From positions 1 to 48,424 of the forward strand of contig CANGGD010000003.1 of NCBI GenBank assembly GCA_947453295.1: DNA of 48,424 nucleotides, in the 5' to 3' direction. The translations under genes were made by a program, and so were the position numbers. Below the pieces are notes generated by a model. The model searched no databases. It was given only the letters and a program-made list of their open reading frames with translations, and was not told where the DNA came from. The stretch's first letter is position 1. Every line of letters begins with the position of its first letter. The stretch comes from Chitinophagaceae bacterium (GTDB lineage: Bacteria > Bacteroidota > Bacteroidia > Chitinophagales > Chitinophagaceae). This document shows, piece by piece, positions 17,535 through 26,612 of the stretch.

Positions 17535-19301
17535 ATGCTAATTGATATGAAGTTCAAATCTTTCAACCTATTTCTAGTCGTTATTGTATCCTGCTTCTCT
17601 GGGTTAATGGGATGGTCTCAAAAAACAATCGAGCCATTTATTAAACTAACAGAGCCGCTAAAAGAAACCAACATAGTTTACAGCAATCAAAAGTTCATCA
17701 TTGGAAGTACTTGCAAATCATGCTTAGTAACAATTAATCAAATTCCTGTAAAAGTTTACTCAACTGGAGGTTTTGCAATGGAATTAAATCTTGTTGAAGG
17801 AGACACTAGTTTTACCATTATCTCATCTTCAAAAAACAGCAAGGAAATCTCTAAAACAATACATTATTCTTACAAAAAACCAGCAGCAGAAAAAGAGGTA
17901 GGCGATTTGTCTATAGAAAGAATTCAAATATTTCCTGAAGGAGATTTAGTTTTAAAACCTGGCGACATTTTATCCATTAAAGTAAAGGCCCTTCCAAATT
18001 GTAAAGTAAAACTTATGAATGGTTTTGCTTTGTATGAAATGCCGAAAACTATTAATAATCCTATTCAAGGGATTTATCAGGGAGAATACATTGTTCAACC
18101 TACCGATACATTCAACCAAACTAAATTAATTGTACAATTAGACAGCGCAGGAAAAATAATTTCCAAATCGAGCAGCTCTTCGTATACTGTTATGCGTGAT
18201 ACTTCCAAAGATATGGTTATAACAAAAGGGAGATTAGCACATTTGCTTTATGGACTTGGTGAAGATAGATTAGGTGGGGCAAAAATCGGCTATATCGACA
18301 GCTTAATACCTTTAAAAGTTATTGGAAAAGTGGGAAGTAATTATAAAATTCAATTGTCTAAAAACAGAACAGCTTATATACCAGATGAATTAGTGAATCC
18401 ATTACCAAAAGGAAGTTTCGCTGCAAAATCACTTACGGATAAGATTCGTGTGATGGGTGACTCAAATTATGATTATGTAAAAGTGCAGCTCTTTAATAAA
18501 TTGCCTTATCAATCATTTCAATTAACCGAACCATCAAAAATAATTGTTGATGTTTTTGGTGCCACTAGCAATACAAATTGGATTGATCAATTATCCTCAG
18601 CAAAAGAAATAAAGAAAGTGGAATACGAACAAATTGCTGATGATATTTTAAGATTAACCATCACCTTAAATCATCATCAACACTGGGGCCATAAAATATT
18701 TTACAAAGACAATGTTTTAATCATTCAAGTAAAGCATCAACCTAAAAGCTTATCCCTCAACAATCTTACCATTGCAATTGATGCTGGACATGGAGGTACG
18801 AATACCGGTGCAGTAGGACCAACGGGTATAGCAGAAAAAATGATAACGCTTCCTATATCCATTAAACTTCAAAAGTTATTGGAAAACGAAGGAACAAAAG
18901 TAATCATGACAAGAACTACAGAAACTTTTTTTGATAATAAAGAACGAATTTTATTTTATAGAGATAGCGCTCCCGACTTATTAATCAGTATTCATTTAAA
19001 TGCTTCAACAGATCCATTTAGATCAAGTGGCACTAGCACATTTTATAGATATGAAGGCTTTAAACCATTAAGTAAAGCTATTTACAAAAGAATGCTTGAA
19101 TTGGGTTTAAAAGATTATGGAAATAATGGGTCTTTTAATTTTATGCTTAATAGTCCTACTGAATATCCTAACGCTTTAGTAGAGACGTTATTCCTTAGTA
19201 ATTTAGAGGAAGAAGAAAAAGTGCTCGATGAAGGTTTTCAGCAAAAAATAGCAGAGAAAATCTTGTTGGGTATGAAAGATTTTTTACAAAGTTGTTTGTG
19301 A
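17535..19301 (+). CDS. N-acetylmuramoyl-L-alanine amidase (Amidase_3) with N-terminal SH3/AMIN-like region
   Basis: Cell-wall hydrolase that cleaves the amide between muramic acid and L-alanine. 588 residues with a signal peptide (hydrophobic 8-25, ending GWSQ). The catalytic domain (about 410-586) has all zinc and catalytic residues: His419 in DAGHGG, Glu434 in GIAEK, His487 in SIHLNA and Glu550 in VETLF. The middle part (about 230-400) has SH3-like (AHLLYGLGEDRLGGAKIGYI) and AMIN-like (FQLTEPSKIIVDVFG) stretches, probably for wall binding. A second in-frame ATG at 17547 gives a cleaner signal peptide and may be the true start. Divergent from the glycosyltransferase upstream. Confidence 0.88.
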   Translation: MLIDMKFKSFNLFLVVIVSCFSGLMGWSQKTIEPFIKLTEPLKETNIVYSNQKFIIGSTCKSCLVTINQIPVKVYSTGGFAMELNLVEGDTSFTIISSSKNSKEISKTIHYSYKKPAAEKEVGDLSIERIQIFPEGDLVLKPGDILSIKVKALPNCKVKLMNGFALYEMPKTINNPIQGIYQGEYIVQPTDTFNQTKLIVQLDSAGKIISKSSSSSYTVMRDTSKDMVITKGRLAHLLYGLGEDRLGGAKIGYIDSLIPLKVIGKVGSNYKIQLSKNRTAYIPDELVNPLPKGSFAAKSLTDKIRVMGDSNYDYVKVQLFNKLPYQSFQLTEPSKIIVDVFGATSNTNWIDQLSSAKEIKKVEYEQIADDILRLTITLNHHQHWGHKIFYKDNVLIIQVKHQPKSLSLNNLTIAIDAGHGGTNTGAVGPTGIAEKMITLPISIKLQKLLENEGTKVIMTRTTETFFDNKERILFYRDSAPDLLISIHLNASTDPFRSSGTSTFYRYEGFKPLSKAIYKRMLELGLKDYGNNGSFNFMLNSPTEYPNALVETLFLSNLEEEEKVLDEGFQQKIAEKILLGMKDFLQSCL

Positions 19302-19304
19302 TTT

Positions 19305-20759
19305 TTATTTTATTACTCTCCAATGAATTAAAGGCTGAATGAAATAACAATACAAAGCAATAATAACTATACTCGATACATTTAGAATAAAACCAATCTT
19401 CAACATAGACTTCATTTTAATTAAATTACTTGCGTAAACAATTGAATTAGGGGGCGTGCTCATGGGCAACATACTGGCACAACTGGCTCCAATTGTCATT
19501 GGAATTCCTAATAGCAAAGGATCTAGTTTCAATGAGATAGCCAATGAAGTAACTACCGGTGATAGTACCATGACTTGAGCAACATTGCTAATTAATTCAC
19601 TAAAAAAAACAGAAAAAGTAGTAATAATCAACATCAAAATAAAGATGTGCTGAACCCCGATTTCGCTCATATACATTCCAGCTTTTTGCATTAGATTTTG
19701 CGATTCTAATGCATTGGCTATTGCAATGCCTCCACCAAATAATAGAAGTATGCCCCAAGCCATTTTATCTGCATCTTTCCAATCCAACAACATAATATGT
19801 TTTTGATTTTCTTTTTTTCCTGAGGGGATAATAAATAAACTAACGGCGCCGATTAAAGCAATATTAGTATCATCTAATTTGATGAATTGTTGATAATAAT
19901 TAATAGCATCTTTAAAAATCCAACAACTAATAATGGTTAGAAAAACGACACCAACTCTTAGTTCTGGTTTTGAAATTTTTTGTAGGTTTTTTAATTCTTC
20001 ATTCATGAATTTTTTACTTTCAGGAGACGATTTTATATTGTTAGGGTAAACGAGTTTAACCATTATCCAATATAATAAGAACATCAAAATGATTGTTAAT
20101 GGAATAAATAATTTCATCCAATCCAAGAAGCCAATTTCATAATTAAATTTTTCTTCTATATAATTTATATAGGCGATATTAGTAGGGGTTCCAATTATTG
20201 TACCGATTGCAAAATTGGAAGAGTATGCGATTGATAACATTAAAACCATTGAAAAGTTTTTTATGTCTTGCTCTGAATTGCTTTGATTGCTTACAATATG
20301 AATCATTGAAATAGCAATTGGATACATCATCATGGTTGTAGCTGTATTGCTTAACCATAAGCTGAGAAAGGCTGTTGAAATGATGAATCCAATTATAATA
20401 TTATTACCATTTGTTCCCGTTAGTTTTATAATGTTTAATGCAAGTCTTTTATGTAGATTCCATTTTTCAATAGCGATGCCAATAAAGAATCCTCCCATAA
20501 ATAAAAACACAACTGGATCTGAGTAAGCTTTTGTGATTTCCTTTATTGTAGTAATTGAAAACAAAGGAAATATTATCAGTGGCAATAATGCAACAACTGG
20601 ATTAGGGACACAATCAATTATCCACCACATAATCATTAAAACAGCAACAGATAAAACAACATTTGCATTTTGTGAGAAATGAAAAGGATTTATAAATAGT
20701 AAAAGAAAAAATATTGTTATCCCAATAATAATTCCTGTTATTTGTCCATTGATTTTCAC
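19305..20759 (-). CDS. DASS/SLC13 family anion transporter
   Basis: Inner-membrane, probably sodium-coupled carrier of dicarboxylates, sulfate or a similar anion; 484 residues from GTG 20759. The two family SNT-type motifs are visible: SLWLSNTATTMMMYPI in the first half and MLPMSTPPNSIVYAS near the C-terminus, within about 11 hydrophobic segments. EKWNLHKRLAL after a helix hairpin is also a family block. The frame is open to a TTG at 20783, but the GTG start gives the usual short N-terminus (VKINGQITGIIIG) before the first helix. Convergent with the amidase gene, with 3 bp between stop codons. Substrate cannot be assigned. Confidence 0.87.
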   Translation of the reverse strand: MKINGQITGIIIGITIFFLLLFINPFHFSQNANVVLSVAVLMIMWWIIDCVPNPVVALLPLIIFPLFSITTIKEITKAYSDPVVFLFMGGFFIGIAIEKWNLHKRLALNIIKLTGTNGNNIIIGFIISTAFLSLWLSNTATTMMMYPIAISMIHIVSNQSNSEQDIKNFSMVLMLSIAYSSNFAIGTIIGTPTNIAYINYIEEKFNYEIGFLDWMKLFIPLTIILMFLLYWIMVKLVYPNNIKSSPESKKFMNEELKNLQKISKPELRVGVVFLTIISCWIFKDAINYYQQFIKLDDTNIALIGAVSLFIIPSGKKENQKHIMLLDWKDADKMAWGILLLFGGGIAIANALESQNLMQKAGMYMSEIGVQHIFILMLIITTFSVFFSELISNVAQVMVLSPVVTSLAISLKLDPLLLGIPMTIGASCASMLPMSTPPNSIVYASNLIKMKSMLKIGFILNVSSIVIIALYCYFIQPLIHWRVIK

Positions 20760-20882
20760 AAGAATCAAACTACACACTATCAAAAATTAATTTGCCTTTA
20801 ATAGATATATTTTTATGTGATTACTATCAGTATGAATTTTAGACACATCTTATACCCAAATTGATACAAGGTGTTTTATTGA

Positions 20883-20914
20883 TTGAATTTAGATTGTGAT
20901 AAATATTATCTTTG
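20883..20914 (+). promoter_or_regulatory. Predicted promoter upstream of the PhnA-like gene
   Basis: TTG (20883-20885) and TATCTTTG (20907-20914) are spaced 21 bp, as in Bacteroidota -33/-7 promoters. The start of transcription would be near 20920, giving a leader of about 110 nt before the ATG at 21030. Confidence 0.6.
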
Positions 20915-21029
20915 CGCCATCCCATTAAATTATAATATCCATATGAACCACCTTTCTAACATTTAAATCCTTCTCAAAAGCATATATAAAAATTTACAAG
21001 TTTTTAAAAATGCTATTAAAAAACCAACA

Positions 21030-21611
21030 ATGAATCTTAATGAAATGCTTCTTGTGAGAAGCAATAACAAATGCGAATTATGTTCATCTGCCGATTCGCT
21101 TTCTATTTATCAAGTGTCTCATGCAAAATATAAAGATGAACACAGTTGCATGATGATTTGCCCGAAATGTTTAGCTCAAATTGAGAAAAAAGAAATGCTC
21201 GATCAAAAACATTGGTCTTGTTTAACTACCTCTATGTGGAGTGAAATAGATGGTATTCAAATTGTTTCCTGGAGAATGCTAAATCGATTAAGGGAAGAGA
21301 GTTGGGCTGCAGAGAGTTTAGAATTAATGTATTTAGATGAAGAAAAAACAACTTGGGCAAAAGCAGATGGAGATCATGAAAATGATGGATCTGTTGAACT
21401 GCATAAAGATTCTAATGGACAAATTTTGCAAGACGGAGATACAATAGTATTAACAAAGTCATTAGATGTTAAGGGGTCAACTCTGAATGCAAAAATGGGT
21501 ACTGTTGTTAAAAACATAAAATTAGTTGCTGATAATCTTGAACAAATAGAAGGAAAAATTGAAGGCCAGTTAATAGTAATTCTAACTAAATACGTAAGAA
21601 AACAAAACTAA
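21030..21611 (+). CDS. PhnA-like zinc-ribbon protein (YjdM family)
   Basis: 193 residues. The N-terminus has a zinc ribbon (Cys15-x2-Cys18, Cys44-x2-Cys47, with an extra Cys40), and the C-terminal 70 residues (about 122-190) are the PhnA domain: DSNGQILQDGDTIVLTKSL, KGSTLNAKMGTVVKNIKLV, EGQLIVILTKYVRK. Despite its name this family is not the phosphonoacetate hydrolase also called PhnA, and its function is unknown. A seven-codon reading frame (21010-21033) in the leader ends across the start codon (ATGA), which could couple its translation. Convergent with the next gene. Confidence 0.85.
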   Translation: MNLNEMLLVRSNNKCELCSSADSLSIYQVSHAKYKDEHSCMMICPKCLAQIEKKEMLDQKHWSCLTTSMWSEIDGIQIVSWRMLNRLREESWAAESLELMYLDEEKTTWAKADGDHENDGSVELHKDSNGQILQDGDTIVLTKSLDVKGSTLNAKMGTVVKNIKLVADNLEQIEGKIEGQLIVILTKYVRKQN

Positions 21612-21636
21612 TTCTAATTACTTATCGTTCAAATAA

Positions 21637-22725
21637 TCAAGTCAGCGTTTCTTTTAAAGTAATAAATAATTTTTCGTAATAGGCTTTAGTAGTAAAATAA
21701 AATCTCTTGGGTTTTATAGTAGTTGCTATTTTTTTTGCTTCGCTTTTTTCTCCTAACATAGACAGGCCCAAGGCGTGATAAATATACAATTGATCATAAT
21801 ATCCTTTCCAAATAAATTCTTCTGTTCTTTCAAATTGCTCTATTGCAATTTTACTTAAAGCATATAATTGCTTATAATTTTTCGTGTGCCATAGTCCATC
21901 ACAAACCATAAAATGAAATCCAGGAAACTCTCGAAATAAACCTTTTCCATTTCTTGGAATGAGTTTCTCTATTTTAAAAATTTTATCTAGAATATTGTTC
22001 ATGTTGCTAGGATTAAAATACATGCTGCCAATTAATTCAATTTTAAAATGTCTTCCATGAACAAATGGATGTATTTTTTTTTGCGGGTTGTACAACATTG
22101 CATTTTTTTGCCAATGAATTTTTATTTGATCCATATTTTGTTCAAAAAAATACTTTAAAAACAAAGCTGCATTTCCAAACAATTTGCCTTCATATGACTT
22201 TTCGTGTTCAAGAAATTTTTCATAGCCCTTATATTGATAAGCAGACAAATATTCGTAATCAAGAAACAATTCGTAATAGAAAATTCTACCAAATTTGCTT
22301 TTCGCTATAGGCTCCATTACTTTTTCAAATAAGGTTTGATTTTTTCTTACATGAATAGCAATTGATCTACAGGTTGCTTGAAGCTTTGTGTCTGTTCTAT
22401 CAATTTTTTCATAATGAATAGGATTAAAAAAATCAGAAATTAAATCTGCTGTAGCTTGTAAGCTATCTGTTTTGTTTATTTCTATAGAAATATATTCTTT
22501 TAAAATATTTACAGTTTGATATGCTGGTGCAAAAGAAGAGGAATTGAATGCAAAAAATCGCTTTAATGTTGAATCTGATATATATTTTCCAGTAATTGAA
22601 AAAATATGTTTTGCTAGGGTGGAACAATCTACAGCATTAACAATAGGTATAGTTCCATTCTCAAGAATTGTATTTTTTATATTTAATATTTCATTTACTG
22701 AAACGGTATTCTTTTTTCTTGACAT
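21637..22725 (-). CDS. Hypothetical protein, possible N-terminal DNA-binding module
   Basis: Not recognised with confidence. 362 residues, no signal peptide or membrane helix. Residues about 25-75 (DCSTLAKHIFSITGKYISDS, TLKRFFAFNS) resemble a helix-turn-helix-like segment I have seen in other Bacteroidota proteins, in which a DCxxLAxxI helix is followed by STLKRFFG. The rest is rich in aromatic residues and amphipathic helices that could be TPR-like (LYALSKIAIEQFERTEEFIW, YYDQLYIYHALGLSMLGEKSE). A TAnnTTTG element lies 5 bp before the ATG. A regulatory role is only a guess. Convergent with the PhnA-like gene. Confidence 0.75.
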   Translation of the reverse strand: MSRKKNTVSVNEILNIKNTILENGTIPIVNAVDCSTLAKHIFSITGKYISDSTLKRFFAFNSSSFAPAYQTVNILKEYISIEINKTDSLQATADLISDFFNPIHYEKIDRTDTKLQATCRSIAIHVRKNQTLFEKVMEPIAKSKFGRIFYYELFLDYEYLSAYQYKGYEKFLEHEKSYEGKLFGNAALFLKYFFEQNMDQIKIHWQKNAMLYNPQKKIHPFVHGRHFKIELIGSMYFNPSNMNNILDKIFKIEKLIPRNGKGLFREFPGFHFMVCDGLWHTKNYKQLYALSKIAIEQFERTEEFIWKGYYDQLYIYHALGLSMLGEKSEAKKIATTIKPKRFYFTTKAYYEKLFITLKETLT

Positions 22726-22729
22726 AATA

Positions 22730-22737
22730 CAAACTTA
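22730..22737 (-). promoter_or_regulatory. Predicted -7 element of the hypothetical gene
   Basis: The minus strand reads TAAGTTTG, 4 bp before the ATG at 22725. Just upstream (about 22764-22782) ATTAATGAAC is directly repeated, a possible protein-binding site. Confidence 0.45.
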
Positions 22738-22874
22738 AGCAGATTTCAATATTAATTTTATATTAATGAACATTAATGAACTATTTTGGTTGACAATTTT
22801 GAAATAATATTGTAAACAAATTTTAATGTTTCTTTTGTAAAACCAACATTTTGATCTGCAATTTAAAGTTCACT

Positions 22875-22904
22875 CGGAGTCATTTTCATGACTCCGATTT
22901 TTAT
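22875..22904 (+). terminator. Intrinsic terminator with no obvious gene before it
   Basis: CGGAGTCAT and ATGACTCCG pair perfectly around the loop TTTC, followed by ATTTTTATTTT on the plus strand. The only gene upstream is on the other strand, so this may end a short unannotated transcript. The rest of the 22738-23010 gap shows nothing else I can name. Confidence 0.65.
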
Positions 22905-22992
22905 TTTAAAGGTATGACTATAATTTACTGCATATTTTTTTGCTGAAAATCAATTACTTATAAAAGTGCGATAAAAAATAGTTGATAAAATG

Positions 22993-23025
22993 TTTGGCTA
23001 AATAGATGTTTTGCCAATATCTTTG
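22993..23025 (+). promoter_or_regulatory. Promoter of the rplM operon
   Basis: TTTG (22993-22996) and TATCTTTG (23018-23025) with 21 bp between fit the Bacteroidota -33/-7 pattern exactly. The bases after it, CACTCCA, also follow the -7 element at 5660, which suggests a class of strong promoters. Confidence 0.8.
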
Positions 23026-23044
23026 CACTCCAAAATTTAAAAGT

Positions 23045-23062
23045 CTGAGGGGATAGCCTCAG
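23045..23062 (+). promoter_or_regulatory. Leader hairpin before rplM
   Basis: CTGAGG and CCTCAG form a perfect 6-bp stem around GGATAG in the 5' leader, ending 21 bp before the rplM ATG. Ribosomal protein operons are often self-controlled through leader structures, and this is a candidate; the proof is lacking. Confidence 0.5.
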
Positions 23063-23083
23063 CATCATCTAAAAAAAAGTAAA

Positions 23084-23539
23084 ATGAGTAAATTACATTT
23101 CACCACAAAACATGCGAACGAGGCTACCGTTAAACACAACTGGTACGTTGTAGACGGTACTAATCAAACCGTTGGTCGTATGTGCGCAAAAATTGCGTCT
23201 GTTCTACGTGGTAAGAACAAAGCCTATTACACTCCTCATGTTGATTGTGGAGATTTTGTAATTGTTACTAATTGTGATAAAGTAAAATTCACTGGTAACA
23301 AAATGGAAGATAAAGAGTATTTAACGTTCAGCGGATACCCAGGTGGTCAAAAAGGTGAAGCGGCACAAGATTTATTAAAACGCAGACCTGAAGTAGTTAT
23401 TGAAAGAGCAGTAAAGGGTATGTTGCCTAAAAATAGATTAGGTCGTAAAATGTACAAAAAACTCTTTGTATATGCAGGTGCAGAGCATCCGCATGGCGCT
23501 CAAAAACCAGCATCCTTAACTTTCACAAAAATTAAATAA
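23084..23539 (+). CDS. rplM: 50S ribosomal protein L13
   Basis: Early-assembly protein of the large subunit. 151 residues of the usual length, with NWYVVDGTNQTVGRMCAKIA near the N-terminus, GDFVIVTNCDKVKFTG, the family signature KGMLPKNRLGRKMYKKL (about 118-134) and YAGAEHPHGAQKP at the end. First gene of an operon with rpsI (32 bp gap), rpsB and tsf, the order standard in this phylum. Confidence 0.98.
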   Translation: MSKLHFTTKHANEATVKHNWYVVDGTNQTVGRMCAKIASVLRGKNKAYYTPHVDCGDFVIVTNCDKVKFTGNKMEDKEYLTFSGYPGGQKGEAAQDLLKRRPEVVIERAVKGMLPKNRLGRKMYKKLFVYAGAEHPHGAQKPASLTFTKIK

Positions 23540-23571
23540 CTCGATATCATAGATATCATAAAGTATAATAA

Positions 23572-23961
23572 ATGGAAAAGCAAAAAAATGCAGTCGGCCG
23601 TAGAAAAGAAGCTGTTACTCGTGTCTTTCTTTCAAAAGGAGATGGAAAAATAACAGTAAACGGAAAAGACTATAAAACTTATTTCCCTTTGGTTTATTTA
23701 CAAAATCAAGTGGAAGCTCCTTTAAAAGTAGTTGAACTTGCTGACAAGTTTGATATTTTAGTAAATGCCACTGGTGGTGGAGTAAAAGGACAAGCAGAAG
23801 CAACTAAACTTGCTATATCAAGAGCTTTGCTTGAAGTAAATGCTGAGTATCGTCCGGTGCTTAAAGCTGCGGGCTTATTAAAGCGTGATCCTCGTTCAGT
23901 TGAGCGTAAAAAACCAGGTAAAAAGAAAGCAAGAAGAAGCTTCCAGTTCAGCAAGCGTTAA
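23572..23961 (+). CDS. rpsI: 30S ribosomal protein S9
   Basis: 129 residues. NAVGRRKEAVTRVFLSKGDG at the start, GGGVKGQAEATKLAISRALL in the middle and the basic tail ending QFSKR, which reaches the P-site of the small subunit, are all characteristic. It follows rplM and precedes rpsB in the same operon. Confidence 0.98.
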   Translation: MEKQKNAVGRRKEAVTRVFLSKGDGKITVNGKDYKTYFPLVYLQNQVEAPLKVVELADKFDILVNATGGGVKGQAEATKLAISRALLEVNAEYRPVLKAAGLLKRDPRSVERKKPGKKKARRSFQFSKR

Positions 23962-24032
23962 TCACTTTCTTGTTTCAGGTTCAATGTTATTGTGCCTAAA
24001 GCTTATAAATATTCAAACTATAAAATAATATA

Positions 24033-24914
24033 ATGGAAAATACATCATTACAACAGCAACTTTTGGAGGCAGGTGTTCATTTTGGTCACTTAAAGAAAAA
24101 ATGGAATCCAAAAATGCTTCCTTACATCTTTGCAGAAAAGAAAGGAATTCACATCATTGATCTTAACAAAACTGTGGAAGGTTTGCAAGAAACTGCTGCT
24201 GCTTTAAAAGCAATTGCACGCAGTGGTAAGAAAATCATGTTTGTGGCTACTAAGAAACAAGCAAAAGAAATCGTTCAAGAAAGTGCAAAGCGTGTAAACA
24301 TGCCTTTTGTAACTGAGCGTTGGTTAGGTGGTATGCTTACCAATTTCAATACGGTTCGTAAGAGTGTAAAGAAAATGCAAAGCATCGAAAAATTATTAGC
24401 AGATGGTAGTGCAGAAAATCTTACCAAAAAAGAAAGATTGACACTTACTAGAGATAAAGATAAAATGGAAAAAGTGTTAGGTGGTATTGCTAACATCAGC
24501 AGAATTCCAGCTGCATTATTTATGGTTGATATTGGGCATGAGCATATTGCATTAGCAGAAGCAAAGCGTTTAAATATAAGCACTTTCGGTATGGTAGATA
24601 CGAATTGTGATCCAAATAAAGTAGATTTTGCTATTCCATCTAATGATGATGCAACCAAATCAATTGCTATCATTGTTCATTATATCACTGCAGCAATTGC
24701 AGAAGGATTACAGGAACGTCAGGCAGATAAAGATGATGATGATCAAAATGTTGACGTTGAAGAAAGTGCAGAAGCTAAAGCAGCTCGTTTTGAACAAAAA
24801 GTAGATGCTGGTGATGATAAAGGAAAAAGAGGTAGAGGACCTGGTGGCCCTGCTTTAGGAAAACGTCGCCCTGCTTCAGCTGGTGCCGGAGCAAGAAGAC
24901 CAGCAGGAAAATAA
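24033..24914 (+). CDS. rpsB: 30S ribosomal protein S2
   Basis: 293 residues. The conserved body is complete (LLEAGVHFGHLKKKWNPKM, FVTERWLGGMLTNF, VDTNCDPNKVDFAIPSNDDA, IIVHYITAAI). Beyond about residue 230 there is a low-complexity C-terminal tail, first acidic (DKDDDDQNVDVEESAE) and then rich in G, R, A and P (GRGPGGPALGKRRPASAG); such extensions of S2 occur in this phylum and are probably disordered. It is followed 60 bp later by tsf, the usual partner. Confidence 0.98.
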   Translation: MENTSLQQQLLEAGVHFGHLKKKWNPKMLPYIFAEKKGIHIIDLNKTVEGLQETAAALKAIARSGKKIMFVATKKQAKEIVQESAKRVNMPFVTERWLGGMLTNFNTVRKSVKKMQSIEKLLADGSAENLTKKERLTLTRDKDKMEKVLGGIANISRIPAALFMVDIGHEHIALAEAKRLNISTFGMVDTNCDPNKVDFAIPSNDDATKSIAIIVHYITAAIAEGLQERQADKDDDDQNVDVEESAEAKAARFEQKVDAGDDKGKRGRGPGGPALGKRRPASAGAGARRPAGK

Positions 24915-24974
24915 TAATTTAAAAAATTAAACAACTAAACTTTTCTCATTTACAGAGGATAAAAGAATAAAATT

Positions 24975-25796
24975 ATGAGTACAATTTCAGCAGCAGACAT
25001 TAACAAATTGCGTCAGGCTACAGGAGCTGGCATGATGGATTGTCGCAAAGCATTAACAGAAAGTAATGGTGATTTTGAAGCAGCAATTGATTGGTTGCGT
25101 AAACAAGGACAAAAAGTAGCTGCAAAACGTAGCGATCGTGAAGCAAAAGAAGGTGTGGTAATTGCAAAAACAACCGCTGATCATAAAGCAGGTATTGTAT
25201 TATGTATTTCTTGCGAAACCGATTTCGTAAGTAAAAATGCAGAGTTTGTTGCATTTGCTCAAAGCATAGCTGATGCAGCAATTGAACATAATGTAACTTC
25301 TGCAGAAGCGCTTAATGAAGTTTCAATAAATGGTGCTAAAATAGCTGATATGATTAGCGATAAATTAGCAGCTATCGGAGAAAAAATAGAAATTTCTAAA
25401 TTTGAAAGAATCGAAGCTCCATATGTTTCTAGTTATATTCATGGTGCAAATAGAATGGGAGTTTTAGTTGGATTAACTGTTGAAGCAAGTGAAGCTGGTA
25501 AAGATGTTGCTATGCAAATTGCTGCGATGAATCCATTAGCGGTAGACGAAACTTCTATCTCAGAAGAAACGATTGCAAGAGAAAAAGAAATTGCGATTGA
25601 ATTGGTAAAAGCTGAAGGTAAACCTGCAGAAATGGCTGAAAAAATAGCTATGGGTAAATTAAATAAGTTTTTTAAAGACAATACTTTAATGGCTCAGGCT
25701 TTTGTAAAAGATGGAAATAAATCGGTGGCAGAATATTTAAAATCTGTTCATGCCGATTTGAAGGTAACAACATTTAAAAGAATTGCATTAGGCTAA
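24975..25796 (+). CDS. tsf: Elongation factor Ts
   Basis: Guanine-nucleotide exchange factor for EF-Tu, 273 residues. The N-terminal UBA-like domain (INKLRQATGAGMMDCRKALT, DFEAAIDWLRKQG) and the core motif CETDFVSKN that contacts EF-Tu are clear, followed by the dimer/core repeats (SYIHGANRMGVLVGL, AMNPLAVDE). Last gene of the rplM-tsf unit; a strong terminator begins 7 bp after its stop codon. Confidence 0.98.
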   Translation: MSTISAADINKLRQATGAGMMDCRKALTESNGDFEAAIDWLRKQGQKVAAKRSDREAKEGVVIAKTTADHKAGIVLCISCETDFVSKNAEFVAFAQSIADAAIEHNVTSAEALNEVSINGAKIADMISDKLAAIGEKIEISKFERIEAPYVSSYIHGANRMGVLVGLTVEASEAGKDVAMQIAAMNPLAVDETSISEETIAREKEIAIELVKAEGKPAEMAEKIAMGKLNKFFKDNTLMAQAFVKDGNKSVAEYLKSVHADLKVTTFKRIALG

Positions 25797-25803
25797 TTTT
25801 ATT

Positions 25804-25831
25804 AAACCCGGTTTTATACCGGGTTTTTTTT
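25804..25831 (+). terminator. Terminator after tsf
   Basis: AAACCCGG and CCGGGTTT pair perfectly around a 7-nt loop and are followed by five further T. It separates the ribosomal protein unit from pyrH, although some read-through is possible. Confidence 0.88.
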
Positions 25832-25879
25832 GAACTATAATTTTAAAATAATTTATTTTTAAAAAAAATATTTTTCTAT

Positions 25880-26590
25880 ATGCTTCCAAAGTATAAAAGA
25901 GTATTACTCAAATTGTCTGGTGAATCTTTAATGGGTGATAAGAATTTTGGACTTGATTCAACGGTTATTGCTCAATATGCAAAAGATATTAAACAAATAA
26001 CTGAGTTGGGTATACAAGTAGCTTTAGTAATTGGCGGTGGAAATATTTATAGAGGCATGAATGAAAGTGAAACCGGCATTGAAAGGGCTCAAGGTGATTA
26101 TATGGGTATGCTTGCCACCGTTATAAATGGAATGGCTGTACAAAGTGGCTTAGAAAAGGTTGGAGTATACACAAGGCTACAAAGTGCTATTAATATGGAT
26201 CAAATTGCGGAGCCATACATTCGTAGAAGAGCTATTCGTCATCTTGAAAAAGGAAGGGTAGTAATTTTTGGTGCTGGCACCGGCAACCCATATTTTACAA
26301 CAGATACTGCAGGTTCATTAAGAGCTGTTGAAATAAAAGCAGATGTTATTTTAAAAGGAACAAGAGTGGATGGAATTTATACAGCTGATCCGGAAAAAGA
26401 TCCTTCAGCAAAAAAATATGAAAAAATTTCATTTGCTGATTGTATAACTCAAAAATTGAGTGTTATGGATATGACTGCTTTTACGCTTTGTATGGAAAAT
26501 AATTTACCAATCATTGTTTTTGATATGAATAAACCTGGGAACTTATTAAAAGTTGTAACTGGAGAAAAAGTAGGAACCATTGTAAGTTAA
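25880..26590 (+). CDS. pyrH: UMP kinase
   Basis: Phosphorylates UMP to UDP in pyrimidine nucleotide synthesis; cytoplasmic homohexamer of the amino-acid kinase fold. 236 residues with [15 protein letters not shown] at the start, [10 protein letters not shown], the regulatory loop, [20 protein letters not shown] and [17 protein letters not shown]. It lies after tsf, as in many bacteria, but with a terminator between them; a separate weak promoter in the AT-rich 48 bp is likely. The gene usually next in line, frr, is absent here. Confidence 0.97.
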   Translation: MLPKYKRVLLKLSGESLMGDKNFGLDSTVIAQYAKDIKQITELGIQVALVIGGGNIYRGMNESETGIERAQGDYMGMLATVINGMAVQSGLEKVGVYTRLQSAINMDQIAEPYIRRRAIRHLEKGRVVIFGAGTGNPYFTTDTAGSLRAVEIKADVILKGTRVDGIYTADPEKDPSAKKYEKISFADCITQKLSVMDMTAFTLCMENNLPIIVFDMNKPGNLLKVVTGEKVGTIVS

Positions 26591-26612
26591 TCTTACGTTT
26601 TACATAGTATTT

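Noticed and set aside
19305-20783. TTG start of the DASS transporter at 20783
   Set aside because: The GTG at 20759 gives a normal short N-terminus, and no promoter evidence supports the longer form.
21030-21611. Phosphonoacetate hydrolase
   Set aside because: The PhnA name is shared, but the protein is a short zinc-ribbon/YjdM type without phosphatase-superfamily motifs.
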